Positions 15,288-23,371 of a stretch of 24,526 nt of DNA are shown here, one piece after another. The stretch lies in assembly GCA_002449785.1 (NCBI GenBank), contig DJXP01000028.1, positions 1 through 24,526 of the forward strand, written 5' to 3'. The stretch's first letter is position 1; every line of letters starts with the position of its first letter. This DNA is from Clostridiales bacterium UBA7001. Its GTDB lineage: Bacteria > Bacillota > Clostridia > TANB77 > CAG-508. The position numbers and the translations under genes are program-made. The notes under the pieces are model-generated. The model was not told where the DNA came from and did not search any database. It saw only the letters and a list, made by a program, of their open reading frames with translations.

Positions 15288-15325
15288 GATACAGAACATT
15301 TAAAAACTAATTCTAGTAGTTATTT

Positions 15326-15368
15326 AAGGGGGACATTCTTTACAAAATATGTAAAGACTGTCCTTTTT
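15326..15368 (+). terminator. GGGGGAC hairpin terminator between mltG and lysS
   Basis: GGACATTCTTTAC (15331-15343) pairs with GTAAAGACTGTCC (15351-15363) with one mismatch, and TTTTT follows. The AAGGG before it can pair with the T-run, lengthening the stem. The GGGAC 5' arm recalls the repeats at 6598-6680 and 11207-11255. Confidence 0.72.
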
Positions 15369-15402
15369 GGCATTATAGAATTAGTAAAATAAGCAAAAAT
15401 GG

Positions 15403-15431
15403 TTTACAATAATAGATTTTTGATATATAAT
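15403..15431 (+). promoter_or_regulatory. Promoter of lysS
   Basis: TTTACA (15403-15408), 17 bp, TATAAT (15426-15431). The last 18 bases of the element, GATTTTTGATATATAATA, recur exactly in the promoter at 17078-17106. The leader is about 40 bases, too short for a T-box. Confidence 0.78.
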
Positions 15432-15477
15432 ATTTAAATCAAAATTTATATTGATATAAGAGAAAGGGATGAAGCAA

Positions 15478-16989
15478 ATGAGTGAAAATGTAAACAATAA
15501 TGAAAATGAAGGAATGTTAACAGAAGAAGATATTAATAAATTGATGCAGGTTAGAATTGAAAAATTGAAAGAGCTTCAAGCTTCTGGAAAAGATCCATTT
15601 GAGATTACCAAATATGATAGAACTGAGTTTAGTCAGGATATAAAAGATAAATATGATGAATATGAAGGAAAAGATGTTTCAGTAGCCGGAAGAATAATGG
15701 CTAAAAGAATAATGGGAAAAGCATCTTTTTGTACAATTCAAGATAGTAAAGGAAAAATACAAAGTTATGTTAGTATAAATGATTTAGGTGAAGAAAGCTA
15801 TAAAGCATTTAAAACATTTGATATTGGAGATATTATTGGATTAAAAGGATTTGTTTTTAAAACAAGAACAGAAGAAATATCTATTCATGCCAAAGAAGTA
15901 GTTTTACTTACAAAATCAATAAGGGATTTCCCTGAAAAATTTCATGGATTAAGAGACATAGACTTAAGATATAGACAAAGATATGTTGATTTAATTGTAA
16001 ATCCTGAAGTAAAAGAAACATTTTTATTAAGAAGTAAAATATTAAAAGAAGTTAAGAATTATTTAGATGAAAATGGATATTTAGAAGTTGATACACCAAT
16101 ACTAAGTACTATTGCAGGCGGAGCATCAGCTCGTCCATTTATTACACATCATAATACATTAGATTTAGATATGTATTTAAGAATTGCAAATGAGCTTTAT
16201 CTAAAAAGACTTATTGTAGGTGGATTTGATAGAGTTTATGAAATGGGAAGAATGTTTAGAAATGAAGGAATGGATATTAAACACAATCCAGAATTTACAA
16301 ATATAGAATTTTATGCTGCATATCAAGATTATAATGATATGATGGATTTATCTGAAAATATGATTAGAACAGTTGCAGAAAAATGTTTGGGAACTGCAAA
16401 AATAAATTATCAAGGACAAGATATAGATTTAGAATCAAAATGGAAAAGAGTTACTATGATAGAATCTATTAAAGAAGTTACAGGTGTTGATTTTAATGAA
16501 ATTCAAACTGATGAAGAAGCACTTAAAATTGCCGAAGAAAAAGGCGTAGAATTAGAAGAGTCTAAAAAAACTAGAGGATATGTTATAAATCAATTCTTTG
16601 AAGATTTTGTCGAAGAAACATTAATCCAACCTACATTTATATGTGACTATCCAGTAGAAGTATCTCCTCTTACAAAAAGGAAACCATCAGATAAAAGATT
16701 AGTAGAAAGATTTGAATTATTTATAGGTGGACGTGAATATGGAAATGCATATTCAGAATTAAATGATCCAATTGACCAAAGAGGTAGATTTGTTGAACAA
16801 TTAAAACAAAGAGAAGCAGGTGACGAAGAAGCTAATATGATGGATGAAGATTTCTGCATGGCTATTGAATATGGTATGCCTCCAACAGGTGGAATGGGAA
16901 TTGGAATTGATAGATTAGTTATGTTACTTACAAATTCTGCTTCTATTAGAGACGTTATTTTATTTCCAACTATGAAACCATTAAACTAA
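15478..16989 (+). CDS. lysS: Lysine-tRNA ligase, class II
   Basis: Charges tRNA-Lys. The OB-fold anticodon-binding domain (about 65-150) precedes the class II catalytic core. Motif 2 is FRNEGMDIKHNPEFT (260-274). Motif 3 is GGMGIGIDRLVML (471-483), followed by RDVILFPTMKP. A longer frame starts at an ATG at 15469, but this abuts AAAGGG at 15463-15468. The ATG at 15478, nine bases after that site, is the proper start and gives 503 residues, a normal bacterial length. It has its own promoter and is followed by a good terminator, so it is a single-gene unit. Confidence 0.97.
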   Translation: MSENVNNNENEGMLTEEDINKLMQVRIEKLKELQASGKDPFEITKYDRTEFSQDIKDKYDEYEGKDVSVAGRIMAKRIMGKASFCTIQDSKGKIQSYVSINDLGEESYKAFKTFDIGDIIGLKGFVFKTRTEEISIHAKEVVLLTKSIRDFPEKFHGLRDIDLRYRQRYVDLIVNPEVKETFLLRSKILKEVKNYLDENGYLEVDTPILSTIAGGASARPFITHHNTLDLDMYLRIANELYLKRLIVGGFDRVYEMGRMFRNEGMDIKHNPEFTNIEFYAAYQDYNDMMDLSENMIRTVAEKCLGTAKINYQGQDIDLESKWKRVTMIESIKEVTGVDFNEIQTDEEALKIAEEKGVELEESKKTRGYVINQFFEDFVEETLIQPTFICDYPVEVSPLTKRKPSDKRLVERFELFIGGREYGNAYSELNDPIDQRGRFVEQLKQREAGDEEANMMDEDFCMAIEYGMPPTGGMGIGIDRLVMLLTNSASIRDVILFPTMKPLN

Positions 16990-17035
16990 ATTAAGTGATG
17001 ATTAAAAAGTACCTTAAGAGAAAATCAGAAAAAGA

Positions 17036-17064
17036 AAAAAGTATTCCCATCTGGAATACTTTTT
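17036..17064 (+). terminator. Terminator of lysS
   Basis: A 12-bp stem AAAAAGTATTCC/GGAATACTTTTT with a 5-base loop, starting 47 bases after the lysS stop codon. Confidence 0.85.
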
Positions 17065-17077
17065 ATTTTCAATTTAG

Positions 17078-17106
17078 TTTACATCTAAGGATTTTTGATA
17101 TATAAT
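17078..17106 (+). promoter_or_regulatory. Promoter of the unknown gene at 17140 and probable downstream operon
   Basis: TTTACA (17078-17083), 17 bp, TATAAT (17101-17106). It shares GTTTACA and an 18-base block around the -10 with the lysS promoter. It is the only strong promoter I see before the M50 protease, tsaD and phosphoesterase genes. Confidence 0.78.
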
Positions 17107-17139
17107 ACGATTAAAGTTTTACCATGAGGTAATTAAAAT

Positions 17140-17916
17140 ATGAAAAAGAAAATATGTTTTATAATAATTATTGTAATTGTTATACTAATTTTATATAACA
17201 TTATTAATTGGCTTTCAGGAGGAAGAAAAAGAGAGATTTTATCATATATGGAAAAGAAATATAATGATAAATTTGTCTTGGATACGTATGTATCAGATTT
17301 TCCTGCATTTATGCAAAGTTATTTTTCATTTTATGGTCATTTAAAAAACGATAAAACTATGACATTTACGGGAGAGTATGATTATAAAGATAATAATGAA
17401 TTTATAATATATGATGATTATGATGTTATGTGTTTTTCGAGAGAAAATGCAGATGAATTAAAAACATTTTTAGATGATTATTTGGAGAAAAACTTCGAAA
17501 TTATTTGTATACCAATGTGCCAGTTTGGAAGACTAGAATCAGGAGACTTGGAACGTTTTAAGGGAAATATTAATTTTGAATTTTTAGTTTTTATTAATCC
17601 AACAGATTATAAAAAAATTGATAATTACAAATCTGAAAATAATAGTCTAGATTTAGATATTTTTTTAAATGATTTAAATAATAAGTATTCAAATTATAAA
17701 TCAGAATATAATGGAAATTATTATTATTCAAGTATAGAATTTATAAAAACAAAAAAAATAAATAAAATTAGAAGAGAAACAATGACTGTACCACTTTCAA
17801 CATTTGATTTATATGATTACCATGATTATGTATATGAAAATGATGAGCATAGAGTTGAAGAAATTATTTTCGAATTTAAAGATAGTGGAATAGAACAAAT
17901 AAAAACATATTGGTAA
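17140..17916 (+). CDS. Unknown exported or membrane-anchored protein
   Basis: I do not recognise the family. MKKK and a strongly hydrophobic stretch (about 5-25) look like an uncleaved signal anchor. There is no lipobox Cys and no clear cleavage site. The rest (about 230 residues) is predicted outside the membrane. It is acidic and rich in Tyr, Asp and Asn, with an early amphipathic EILSYMEKKYNDKFVL segment (32-47) of the kind common in clostridial secreted proteins. Three Cys occur in the exported part, in VMCFS, IICIP and PMCQF. AGGT lies about ten bases before the ATG. The M50 protease gene starts 29 bp after the stop, so the two may share a transcript. Confidence 0.72.
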   Translation: MKKKICFIIIIVIVILILYNIINWLSGGRKREILSYMEKKYNDKFVLDTYVSDFPAFMQSYFSFYGHLKNDKTMTFTGEYDYKDNNEFIIYDDYDVMCFSRENADELKTFLDDYLEKNFEIICIPMCQFGRLESGDLERFKGNINFEFLVFINPTDYKKIDNYKSENNSLDLDIFLNDLNNKYSNYKSEYNGNYYYSSIEFIKTKKINKIRRETMTVPLSTFDLYDYHDYVYENDEHRVEEIIFEFKDSGIEQIKTYW

Positions 17917-17945
17917 AAATTATATATATTGAGAAGGAGTTCATT

Positions 17946-18686
17946 ATGTTTGGTTATGGCGTAGATAAAAGAGTATTATATATATTATTTGGAATTTTAA
18001 TTGCATATTCATTATATAGTATGTCATCTAGTGAATGGCTTTCACTACTTATGACACTTCCTGCTGTAATTGTTGCAATTACTTTTCATGAATATGCACA
18101 TGCAAATGCTGCAGATAAATTAGGAGATACTACTCCTAGAAATCAAGGGAGACTAACTTTAAATCCTATTGCACATTTAGATCCATTTGGTTTCATTTTA
18201 CTAATGTTTGCACATATTGGTTGGGGAAAACCAGTTGAAATTAATCCAAATAATTTTGTAAATAGTAATAAGTCTAGAGGATTCTGTGAAGCAATGGTAG
18301 CCTTAGCAGGACCTCTTATGAATTTTTTTATTGCAGTGGTTTCTTGCTTTGCTTTTGTAATAATGTCAAGTATTAGACCAGGCTTTGTATATTCTAATTT
18401 GGGACAAATATTAATGATGTTTTTGCAAACATTAATTGTAATAAATATTGGTTTAGGTGTTTTTAATTTAATTCCACTTCCACCGTTAGATGGAGAGAAG
18501 ATATTTAGAAATGTATTACCATATAGAGTTCAAGAATGGCTTACAAGAAATTATTATACTTTATATTGGGTATTTATGATTTTGTGGATTTTTGGTTTAT
18601 TAGAAATAATTGTTGCACCTGTAATAAATGTGATAATGAAAGGATTACTTTTTGTAGTTACAAATATAGTAGGATTAATATTATAG
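17946..18686 (+). CDS. M50-family site-2 membrane metalloprotease
   Basis: A zinc protease whose active site lies within the membrane; family members cut membrane-bound regulators or remnants. The zinc motif HEYAH is at 48-52. The second half of the site is NLIPLPPLDG (174-183), with D182 as the third ligand. About five to six hydrophobic segments fill the 246 residues, and there is no PDZ or CBS domain, as in the short YwhC-like group. A frame continues upstream to a GTG at 17910, overlapping the preceding gene, but AAGGAG at 17934-17939 fits the ATG at 17946. The substrate is unknown; the unknown exported protein upstream is a possible functional neighbour, which is only a guess. Confidence 0.92.
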   Translation: MFGYGVDKRVLYILFGILIAYSLYSMSSSEWLSLLMTLPAVIVAITFHEYAHANAADKLGDTTPRNQGRLTLNPIAHLDPFGFILLMFAHIGWGKPVEINPNNFVNSNKSRGFCEAMVALAGPLMNFFIAVVSCFAFVIMSSIRPGFVYSNLGQILMMFLQTLIVINIGLGVFNLIPLPPLDGEKIFRNVLPYRVQEWLTRNYYTLYWVFMILWIFGLLEIIVAPVINVIMKGLLFVVTNIVGLIL

Positions 18687-18703
18687 TAGAAGGGAATAGA
18701 AAA

Positions 18704-19699
18704 TTGAAAGATATAATAATAATGGGAATTGAATCTAGTTGTGACGAAACATCAGTTGCTATTGTAAAAAATGGTAGAGAAATATTATCAAATGTTATAA
18801 ACTCTCAAATTAAGATTCATGAGCAATTTGGTGGAGTAGTGCCAGAAATTGCTTCAAGATGTCATACTGAAGTAATTAACCAAGTAATGAAAGAAGCTTT
18901 AAAAGAGGCTAATATAGGAATAGATGATATAGATGCAGTTGCAGTAACTCAAGGACCAGGTCTAGTAGGAGCTCTTTTAGTAGGAGTATCATATGCCAAA
19001 GGACTAAGTTATGTAACTAATAAACCTTTAATTGCAGTTAATCATATTGAAGGACATATTGCAGGAAATTATTTAACATATAAAGAATTAAAACCACCAT
19101 TTTTATGTTTAATTATTTCTGGTGGACATTCTCATTTAGTTAAAGTAAAAGATTATAATGAATTTGAAATATTAGGAAAAACAAGAGATGATGCAATTGG
19201 AGAGGCATTTGATAAAGTAGCAAGGGTAATAGATTTAGGATATCCAGGTGGCCCTAAAGTTGATAAACTTGCTAAAGAAGGCACTCCTAATATAAAATTA
19301 CCAATAACGCATTTTGATAATTACGATTTTAGTTTTAGTGGAATTAAAACAGCAATTATTAATTTACATCATAAAAATCCAGATATTAATAAAGCAGATT
19401 TATGTGCTAGCTTTGAGCAAACAGTAACAGAAATGCTTTTAAATAATGTGAAAAAAGCAGTACAAGAATTTAATGAGGATAAAGTTGTTTTAGCTGGTGG
19501 AGTTTCTAGAAATTCATATATTAGAAATGCTTTTGATGTTTTTTCTAAAGAAACTGGAGTTAATGTTTATTATCCTGAACCAGTTTTATGTACAGATAAT
19601 GCTGCAATGATAGCAGCTCAAGGATATTATAATTATATAAATGGAGAAAGGGCAGATTTAAAATTAAATGCTGTTCCTAATCTAAAAATTAGAGGATAA
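18704..19699 (+). CDS. tsaD: TsaD, tRNA N6-threonylcarbamoyladenosine transferase subunit
   Basis: Catalyses transfer of the threonylcarbamoyl group to A37 of ANN-decoding tRNAs, in a complex with TsaB and TsaE (not in this window). Metal-binding H114 and H118 lie in VNHIEGHIAGN. IESSCDETSVAIV (9-21), SGGHSHL (139-145), DDAIGEAFDKVAR (162-174), LAGGVSRN and CTDNAAMIAAQGYY are family marks. The open frame runs far upstream into the M50 gene, but family alignment starts at MKDIIIMGIESS. I therefore chose the TTG at 18704, nine bases after the AGAAGGGA site. The ATG at 18722 is the alternative but loses the first strand. Length is 331 residues, normal for TsaD. Confidence 0.96.
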   Translation: MKDIIIMGIESSCDETSVAIVKNGREILSNVINSQIKIHEQFGGVVPEIASRCHTEVINQVMKEALKEANIGIDDIDAVAVTQGPGLVGALLVGVSYAKGLSYVTNKPLIAVNHIEGHIAGNYLTYKELKPPFLCLIISGGHSHLVKVKDYNEFEILGKTRDDAIGEAFDKVARVIDLGYPGGPKVDKLAKEGTPNIKLPITHFDNYDFSFSGIKTAIINLHHKNPDINKADLCASFEQTVTEMLLNNVKKAVQEFNEDKVVLAGGVSRNSYIRNAFDVFSKETGVNVYYPEPVLCTDNAAMIAAQGYYNYINGERADLKLNAVPNLKIRG

Positions 19700-19702
19700 G
19701 AT

Positions 19703-20413
19703 ATGGCAATATATGTAATAGGTGATTTGCATTTATCTTTTTCAGTAGATAAACCCATGGATATTTTTGGATTTAATTGGGAAAATCATGCTGAAAAGAT
19801 AAAAGAAAATTGGTTAAAAAAAGTAAACAATGAAGATACAGTTATTCTTCCAGGAGATTTTTCATGGGCTACATATTTAGAAGATACATATAAAGATTTT
19901 GAATATTTAAATTCACTTCCTGGAAAGAAAATAATGTCTAAAGGTAATCACGATTATTGGTGGACTACTTTAACGAGTATGAGAAAATATTTAATAGAAA
20001 ACAATTTTCTTAATATCGATTTTTTATACAATAATTCTTATGAAATAGAAGGAAGAATTATTGTCGGAACTAGAGGATGGGTTAATACTTGGAAATCTCA
20101 GGAAGATTATAAAATTTTAAAAAGAGAAAATGATAGATTAATTCTTTCAATAGAAGATGGAGTAAATAAATACGGAAATCAAAAGGAAATAATTGCTTTT
20201 ATTCACTATCCACCTTTTTATAAAGAAAATAATATTCCAGAGGAGATAGATTTTATTAATACTTTAAAAAAATACAACATAAAAAAATGCTATTATGCTC
20301 ATTTGCATGGTGAAGCGCACAAAGATGCACTTGAAGGATTAATTGATGGAATAGAGTATAAACTAGTTAGTTCAGATTATTTAAATTTTGATTTATATAA
20401 AATATTAGATTAA
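19703..20413 (+). CDS. Calcineurin-like metallophosphoesterase
   Basis: A soluble two-metal phosphohydrolase. The five expected metal-site blocks are present: GDLHLS (D8, H10), PGDFSWA (D52), KGNHDYWW (N82, H83), FIHYPPF (H168) and YAHLHG (H200, H202). At 236 residues it is a stand-alone catalytic domain with no signal peptide. The substrate cannot be told from sequence; this size class in clostridia is usually annotated only as a predicted phosphohydrolase. The ATG is three bases after the tsaD stop, with GAGGA (19692-19696) inside the end of tsaD, so the two are translated from one mRNA. Confidence 0.92.
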   Translation: MAIYVIGDLHLSFSVDKPMDIFGFNWENHAEKIKENWLKKVNNEDTVILPGDFSWATYLEDTYKDFEYLNSLPGKKIMSKGNHDYWWTTLTSMRKYLIENNFLNIDFLYNNSYEIEGRIIVGTRGWVNTWKSQEDYKILKRENDRLILSIEDGVNKYGNQKEIIAFIHYPPFYKENNIPEEIDFINTLKKYNIKKCYYAHLHGEAHKDALEGLIDGIEYKLVSSDYLNFDLYKILD

Positions 20414-20523
20414 TAGGAATTTAAAGGAATATATAGAAAAAAACGTGAGAGCTTATTAGCAGACAAGAAAAAATAAAAATGACAATAATGGATTAATAAA
20501 GCATTTATAATATAGGAGGGAAA

Positions 20524-22338
20524 ATGCAAGACAAGCAAAAAAGAATTAGAAATTTTAGTATAATTGCACATATAGATCATGGTAAGTCCACTCTTGCTGA
20601 CAGAATAATTGAGATGACAGGGGTTTTATCAAAAAGAGAAATGACTTCTCAAGTATTAGATAATATGGATATAGAGCAAGAAAGAGGAATTACAATAAAA
20701 TCTCAAGCAGTTAAAATGAATTATACAGCTAAAAATGGTGAAACTTATGAATTTAATTTAATAGATACACCAGGACATGTTGATTTTAATTATGAAGTAT
20801 CAAGAAGCTTAGCTGCTTGTGAAGGAGCTATATTGGTAGTAGACAGTACTCAAGGAGTTGAAGCACAAACGCTTGCTAATGTTTATTTGGCTCTAGATGA
20901 TAATTTAGAAATTTTACCAGTTATTAATAAAGTTGATTTACCCAACGCTAGATCTGATGAAGTAAAGAAAGAAATAGAAGATATAATTGGAATTCCAGCT
21001 ATGGACGCACCATGTATATCAGCAAAAACGGGTTTAAATGTTGATGAAGTTTTAGAAAGAATTGTAACAGATATTCCAGCACCATCAGGTGACCCTAATG
21101 GAAAACTTCAAGCATTAATATTTGATTCGGTTTATGATAATTATAAAGGTGCATTAAGTTTTGTAAGAATAAAAAATGGAATAGTAAAAGCAAATGATGA
21201 AATTCTATTTATGGCAACAGGAAAAGTATTTACAGTAACTGAAGTTGGATATTTTGGTGCAGGCTCATATATACCATCTGAAAAATTAGAAGCAGGTGAA
21301 GTAGGTTACATTGCAGCAAGTGTAAAAACTGTTTCAGATTTACATGTAGGTGATACAATTACATTAAAAAATGATCCAGCAGATGATGCACTTCCAGGAT
21401 ATAAAAAAGCAAATTCTATGGTGTATTGTGGAATTTATCCTATGGATGGAAGCGAATATGAACCACTTAAGGATGCTTTGGAAAAACTAAAATTAAATGA
21501 TGCTGCATTAAATTATGAACCAGAAACATCAGCTGCTTTAGGATTTGGATTTAGATGTGGTTTTTTAGGCCTTCTTCATCTTGAAATTGTAATTGAAAGA
21601 TTAGAAAGAGAGTTTGATATTGGACTTATTACCACAGCACCTTCTGTTATTTATAAAGTTCATAAAACAGGTGGTGAAATAATTGAATTATATAATCCAA
21701 AAGATTTACCACCACAAACAGAAATAAGTTTTATGGAAGAACCAATAATGAAAGCTGAAATTATGATTCCAAAAGAATTTGTGGGAAATGTAATGAAGGT
21801 TTGCCAAGAGAGAAGAGGAATTTATATTGATATGCGATATTTAGATGAAAATAGAGTAACTCTTGAATATGAATTACCTCTTAATGAAATAATTTATGAT
21901 TTTTTTGATACAATTAAATCAAAGACAAAAGGATATGCATCTGTTGATTATGAATTTAAAGAATATAGAAGAGCAGATTTAGTAAAATTGGATTTACATA
22001 TAAATAATGAGGCTGTTGATGCACTTTCATTTATTGTTCATAAAGATTCAAGCTATGAACGTGGAAGGAAGATGGCAGAAAAATTAAAAAAAGTTATTCC
22101 TAGACAATTATTTGAAATACCAATACAAGCAGTTGTAGGTGGGAAAATAATTGCAAGGGAAACATTATCTGCAATGAGAAAAGATGTATTAGCTAAATGT
22201 TATGGTGGAGACATTACACGTAAAAAGAAGTTACTTGAAAAACAGAAAAAAGGTAAAAAGAAAATGCGCCAAATAGGAAATGTTGAAGTACCACAAGAAG
22301 CGTTTTTAGCAGTTTTAAAGCTAGATGATGAAGAATAA
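20524..22338 (+). CDS. lepA: LepA/EF4, ribosome-associated translational GTPase
   Basis: An EF-G paralogue that binds the ribosome and influences initiation, ribosome biogenesis or back-translocation. G1 is AHIDHGKST (15-23), the switch region RGITIKSQ, G3 DTPGHVD, G4 NKVDLP and G5 SAKTG. Domains II, III and V follow, and then the LepA-specific C-terminal domain with RKKKLLEKQKKGKKKMR, which replaces EF-G domain IV. At 604 residues it is full length. AGGAGGG lies just before the ATG. The 110-bp gap before it shows no terminator. A TATAAT at 20506-20511 lacks a well-spaced -35, so it is probably in the upstream operon or has a weak promoter. Confidence 0.97.
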   Translation: MQDKQKRIRNFSIIAHIDHGKSTLADRIIEMTGVLSKREMTSQVLDNMDIEQERGITIKSQAVKMNYTAKNGETYEFNLIDTPGHVDFNYEVSRSLAACEGAILVVDSTQGVEAQTLANVYLALDDNLEILPVINKVDLPNARSDEVKKEIEDIIGIPAMDAPCISAKTGLNVDEVLERIVTDIPAPSGDPNGKLQALIFDSVYDNYKGALSFVRIKNGIVKANDEILFMATGKVFTVTEVGYFGAGSYIPSEKLEAGEVGYIAASVKTVSDLHVGDTITLKNDPADDALPGYKKANSMVYCGIYPMDGSEYEPLKDALEKLKLNDAALNYEPETSAALGFGFRCGFLGLLHLEIVIERLEREFDIGLITTAPSVIYKVHKTGGEIIELYNPKDLPPQTEISFMEEPIMKAEIMIPKEFVGNVMKVCQERRGIYIDMRYLDENRVTLEYELPLNEIIYDFFDTIKSKTKGYASVDYEFKEYRRADLVKLDLHINNEAVDALSFIVHKDSSYERGRKMAEKLKKVIPRQLFEIPIQAVVGGKIIARETLSAMRKDVLAKCYGGDITRKKKLLEKQKKGKKKMRQIGNVEVPQEAFLAVLKLDDEE

Positions 22339-22352
22339 TAGGAGGATTAATA

Positions 22353-23330
22353 ATGAGGGAAAGTTATAGAGATAAGAGAAATAGACAAGCAAGAATTAAT
22401 AGAGAAAAAGAGGATAATAGATTTGCAAACAGGAGAAAAGAAAATAGAAGAAAAACAGCTGATAGAAGAGAAACTGATAGAAGAATTAGCAATAAAGATG
22501 TAAATTCTGACAGAAGAACATATGACAGAAGAAACAATTTAGATAGAAGACAAGAAGAAAGAAGAATAGAATATGATAGACGTGATGATAATGGAGATGC
22601 AGAATATGATGATATAGTAGCTGGAAGAAATGCAGTTCTAGAGTTACTAAAATCTGATAAAGATATTAATAAAATATTTATTGAAAATGGTGAAAAACAT
22701 GGCTCAATAAATGAAATAATTGCTAGAGCTAAAGAAGAAAAAGTAGTATTAGTTGAGGTAGATAAAAATAAATTAGATAGCATGGCTGAAAATCATCAAG
22801 GAGTTGTTGCTATCGTTCCGCCATTTAACTATTGTGAAATAGAAGATATTTTAAACTATGCAAAAGAAAAAGAAGAAGATCCTTTTATAGTAATATTAGA
22901 TGGAATAGAAGACCCTCATAATTTAGGTTCAATTATAAGAACATCAGAAATTGCTGGAGTACATGGAGTAATTATTCCTAAAAGAAGAAATGTTCAGGTA
23001 AACGCTACAGTCGCAAAAGTATCTGCAGGAGCAACATCATATATGAAAGTAGCTAGAGTTAATAATATTAACGAAACAATAAAAAAATTAAAAGATTATG
23101 GTTTATGGGTAATAGGAACAGATGGAAATTCAGAGCAAACATATTATAATCAAGATTTAAAAGGTCCACTTGCAATAATAATTGGCAGTGAAGGAAATGG
23201 AATGAGTAAACTTGTTAAAGAAAACTCAGACATATTAATAAAAATCCCTATGAAAGGAAAAGTGAATTCATTAAATGCTTCTGTTGCAGCAGGAGTTGTA
23301 ATATTTGAAGCATTAAAACAAAGAAGTTAA
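22353..23330 (+). CDS. rlmB: RlmB/TrmH-family 23S rRNA 2'-O-methyltransferase with an Arg-rich DRR tail
   Basis: An SPOUT methyltransferase using S-adenosylmethionine; RlmB homologues methylate the 2'-OH of a guanosine in 23S rRNA. The L30e-like substrate-binding domain (about 86-160, from DDIVAGRNAVLELLK) is followed by the SpoU domain. Motif 1 has N190 and R196 in DPHNLGSIIRTSE, motif 2 is IIIGSEGNGMSKL, and motif 3 is IKIPMKGKVNSLNASVAAG (296-314). The first 80 residues are unusual, very rich in Arg, Asp, Asn and Glu. DRR occurs six times (37, 42, 53, 58, 64, 75), with NRR twice and ERR once, and this tail is probably disordered and RNA-binding. It starts 14 bp after lepA with AGGAGG, so the two are co-transcribed. 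The exact target nucleotide is inferred from family only. Confidence 0.92.
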   Translation: MRESYRDKRNRQARINREKEDNRFANRRKENRRKTADRRETDRRISNKDVNSDRRTYDRRNNLDRRQEERRIEYDRRDDNGDAEYDDIVAGRNAVLELLKSDKDINKIFIENGEKHGSINEIIARAKEEKVVLVEVDKNKLDSMAENHQGVVAIVPPFNYCEIEDILNYAKEKEEDPFIVILDGIEDPHNLGSIIRTSEIAGVHGVIIPKRRNVQVNATVAKVSAGATSYMKVARVNNINETIKKLKDYGLWVIGTDGNSEQTYYNQDLKGPLAIIIGSEGNGMSKLVKENSDILIKIPMKGKVNSLNASVAAGVVIFEALKQRS

Positions 23331-23334
23331 AAAT

Positions 23335-23371
23335 AAAAACATATTTACTTTGATTGTAAATATGTTTTTTT
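23335..23371. terminator. Bidirectional terminator after rlmB
   Basis: AAAAACATATTTAC/GTAAATATGTTTTT forms a 14-bp stem with a 7-base loop, flanked by an A-run and a T-run of seven. It serves rlmB and the convergent gene, whose stop codon begins at the end of the T-run. Confidence 0.85.

Noticed and set aside
15432..15477. T-box leader for lysS
   Set aside because: The predicted leader is about 40 bases, too short for a T-box, and no T-box sequence is present.
22364..22783. Minus-strand open frame over the rlmB tail, rich in Leu and Ser
   Set aside because: It is the mirror of the Arg-rich AGA repeats; the plus-strand frame continues into a conserved methyltransferase.
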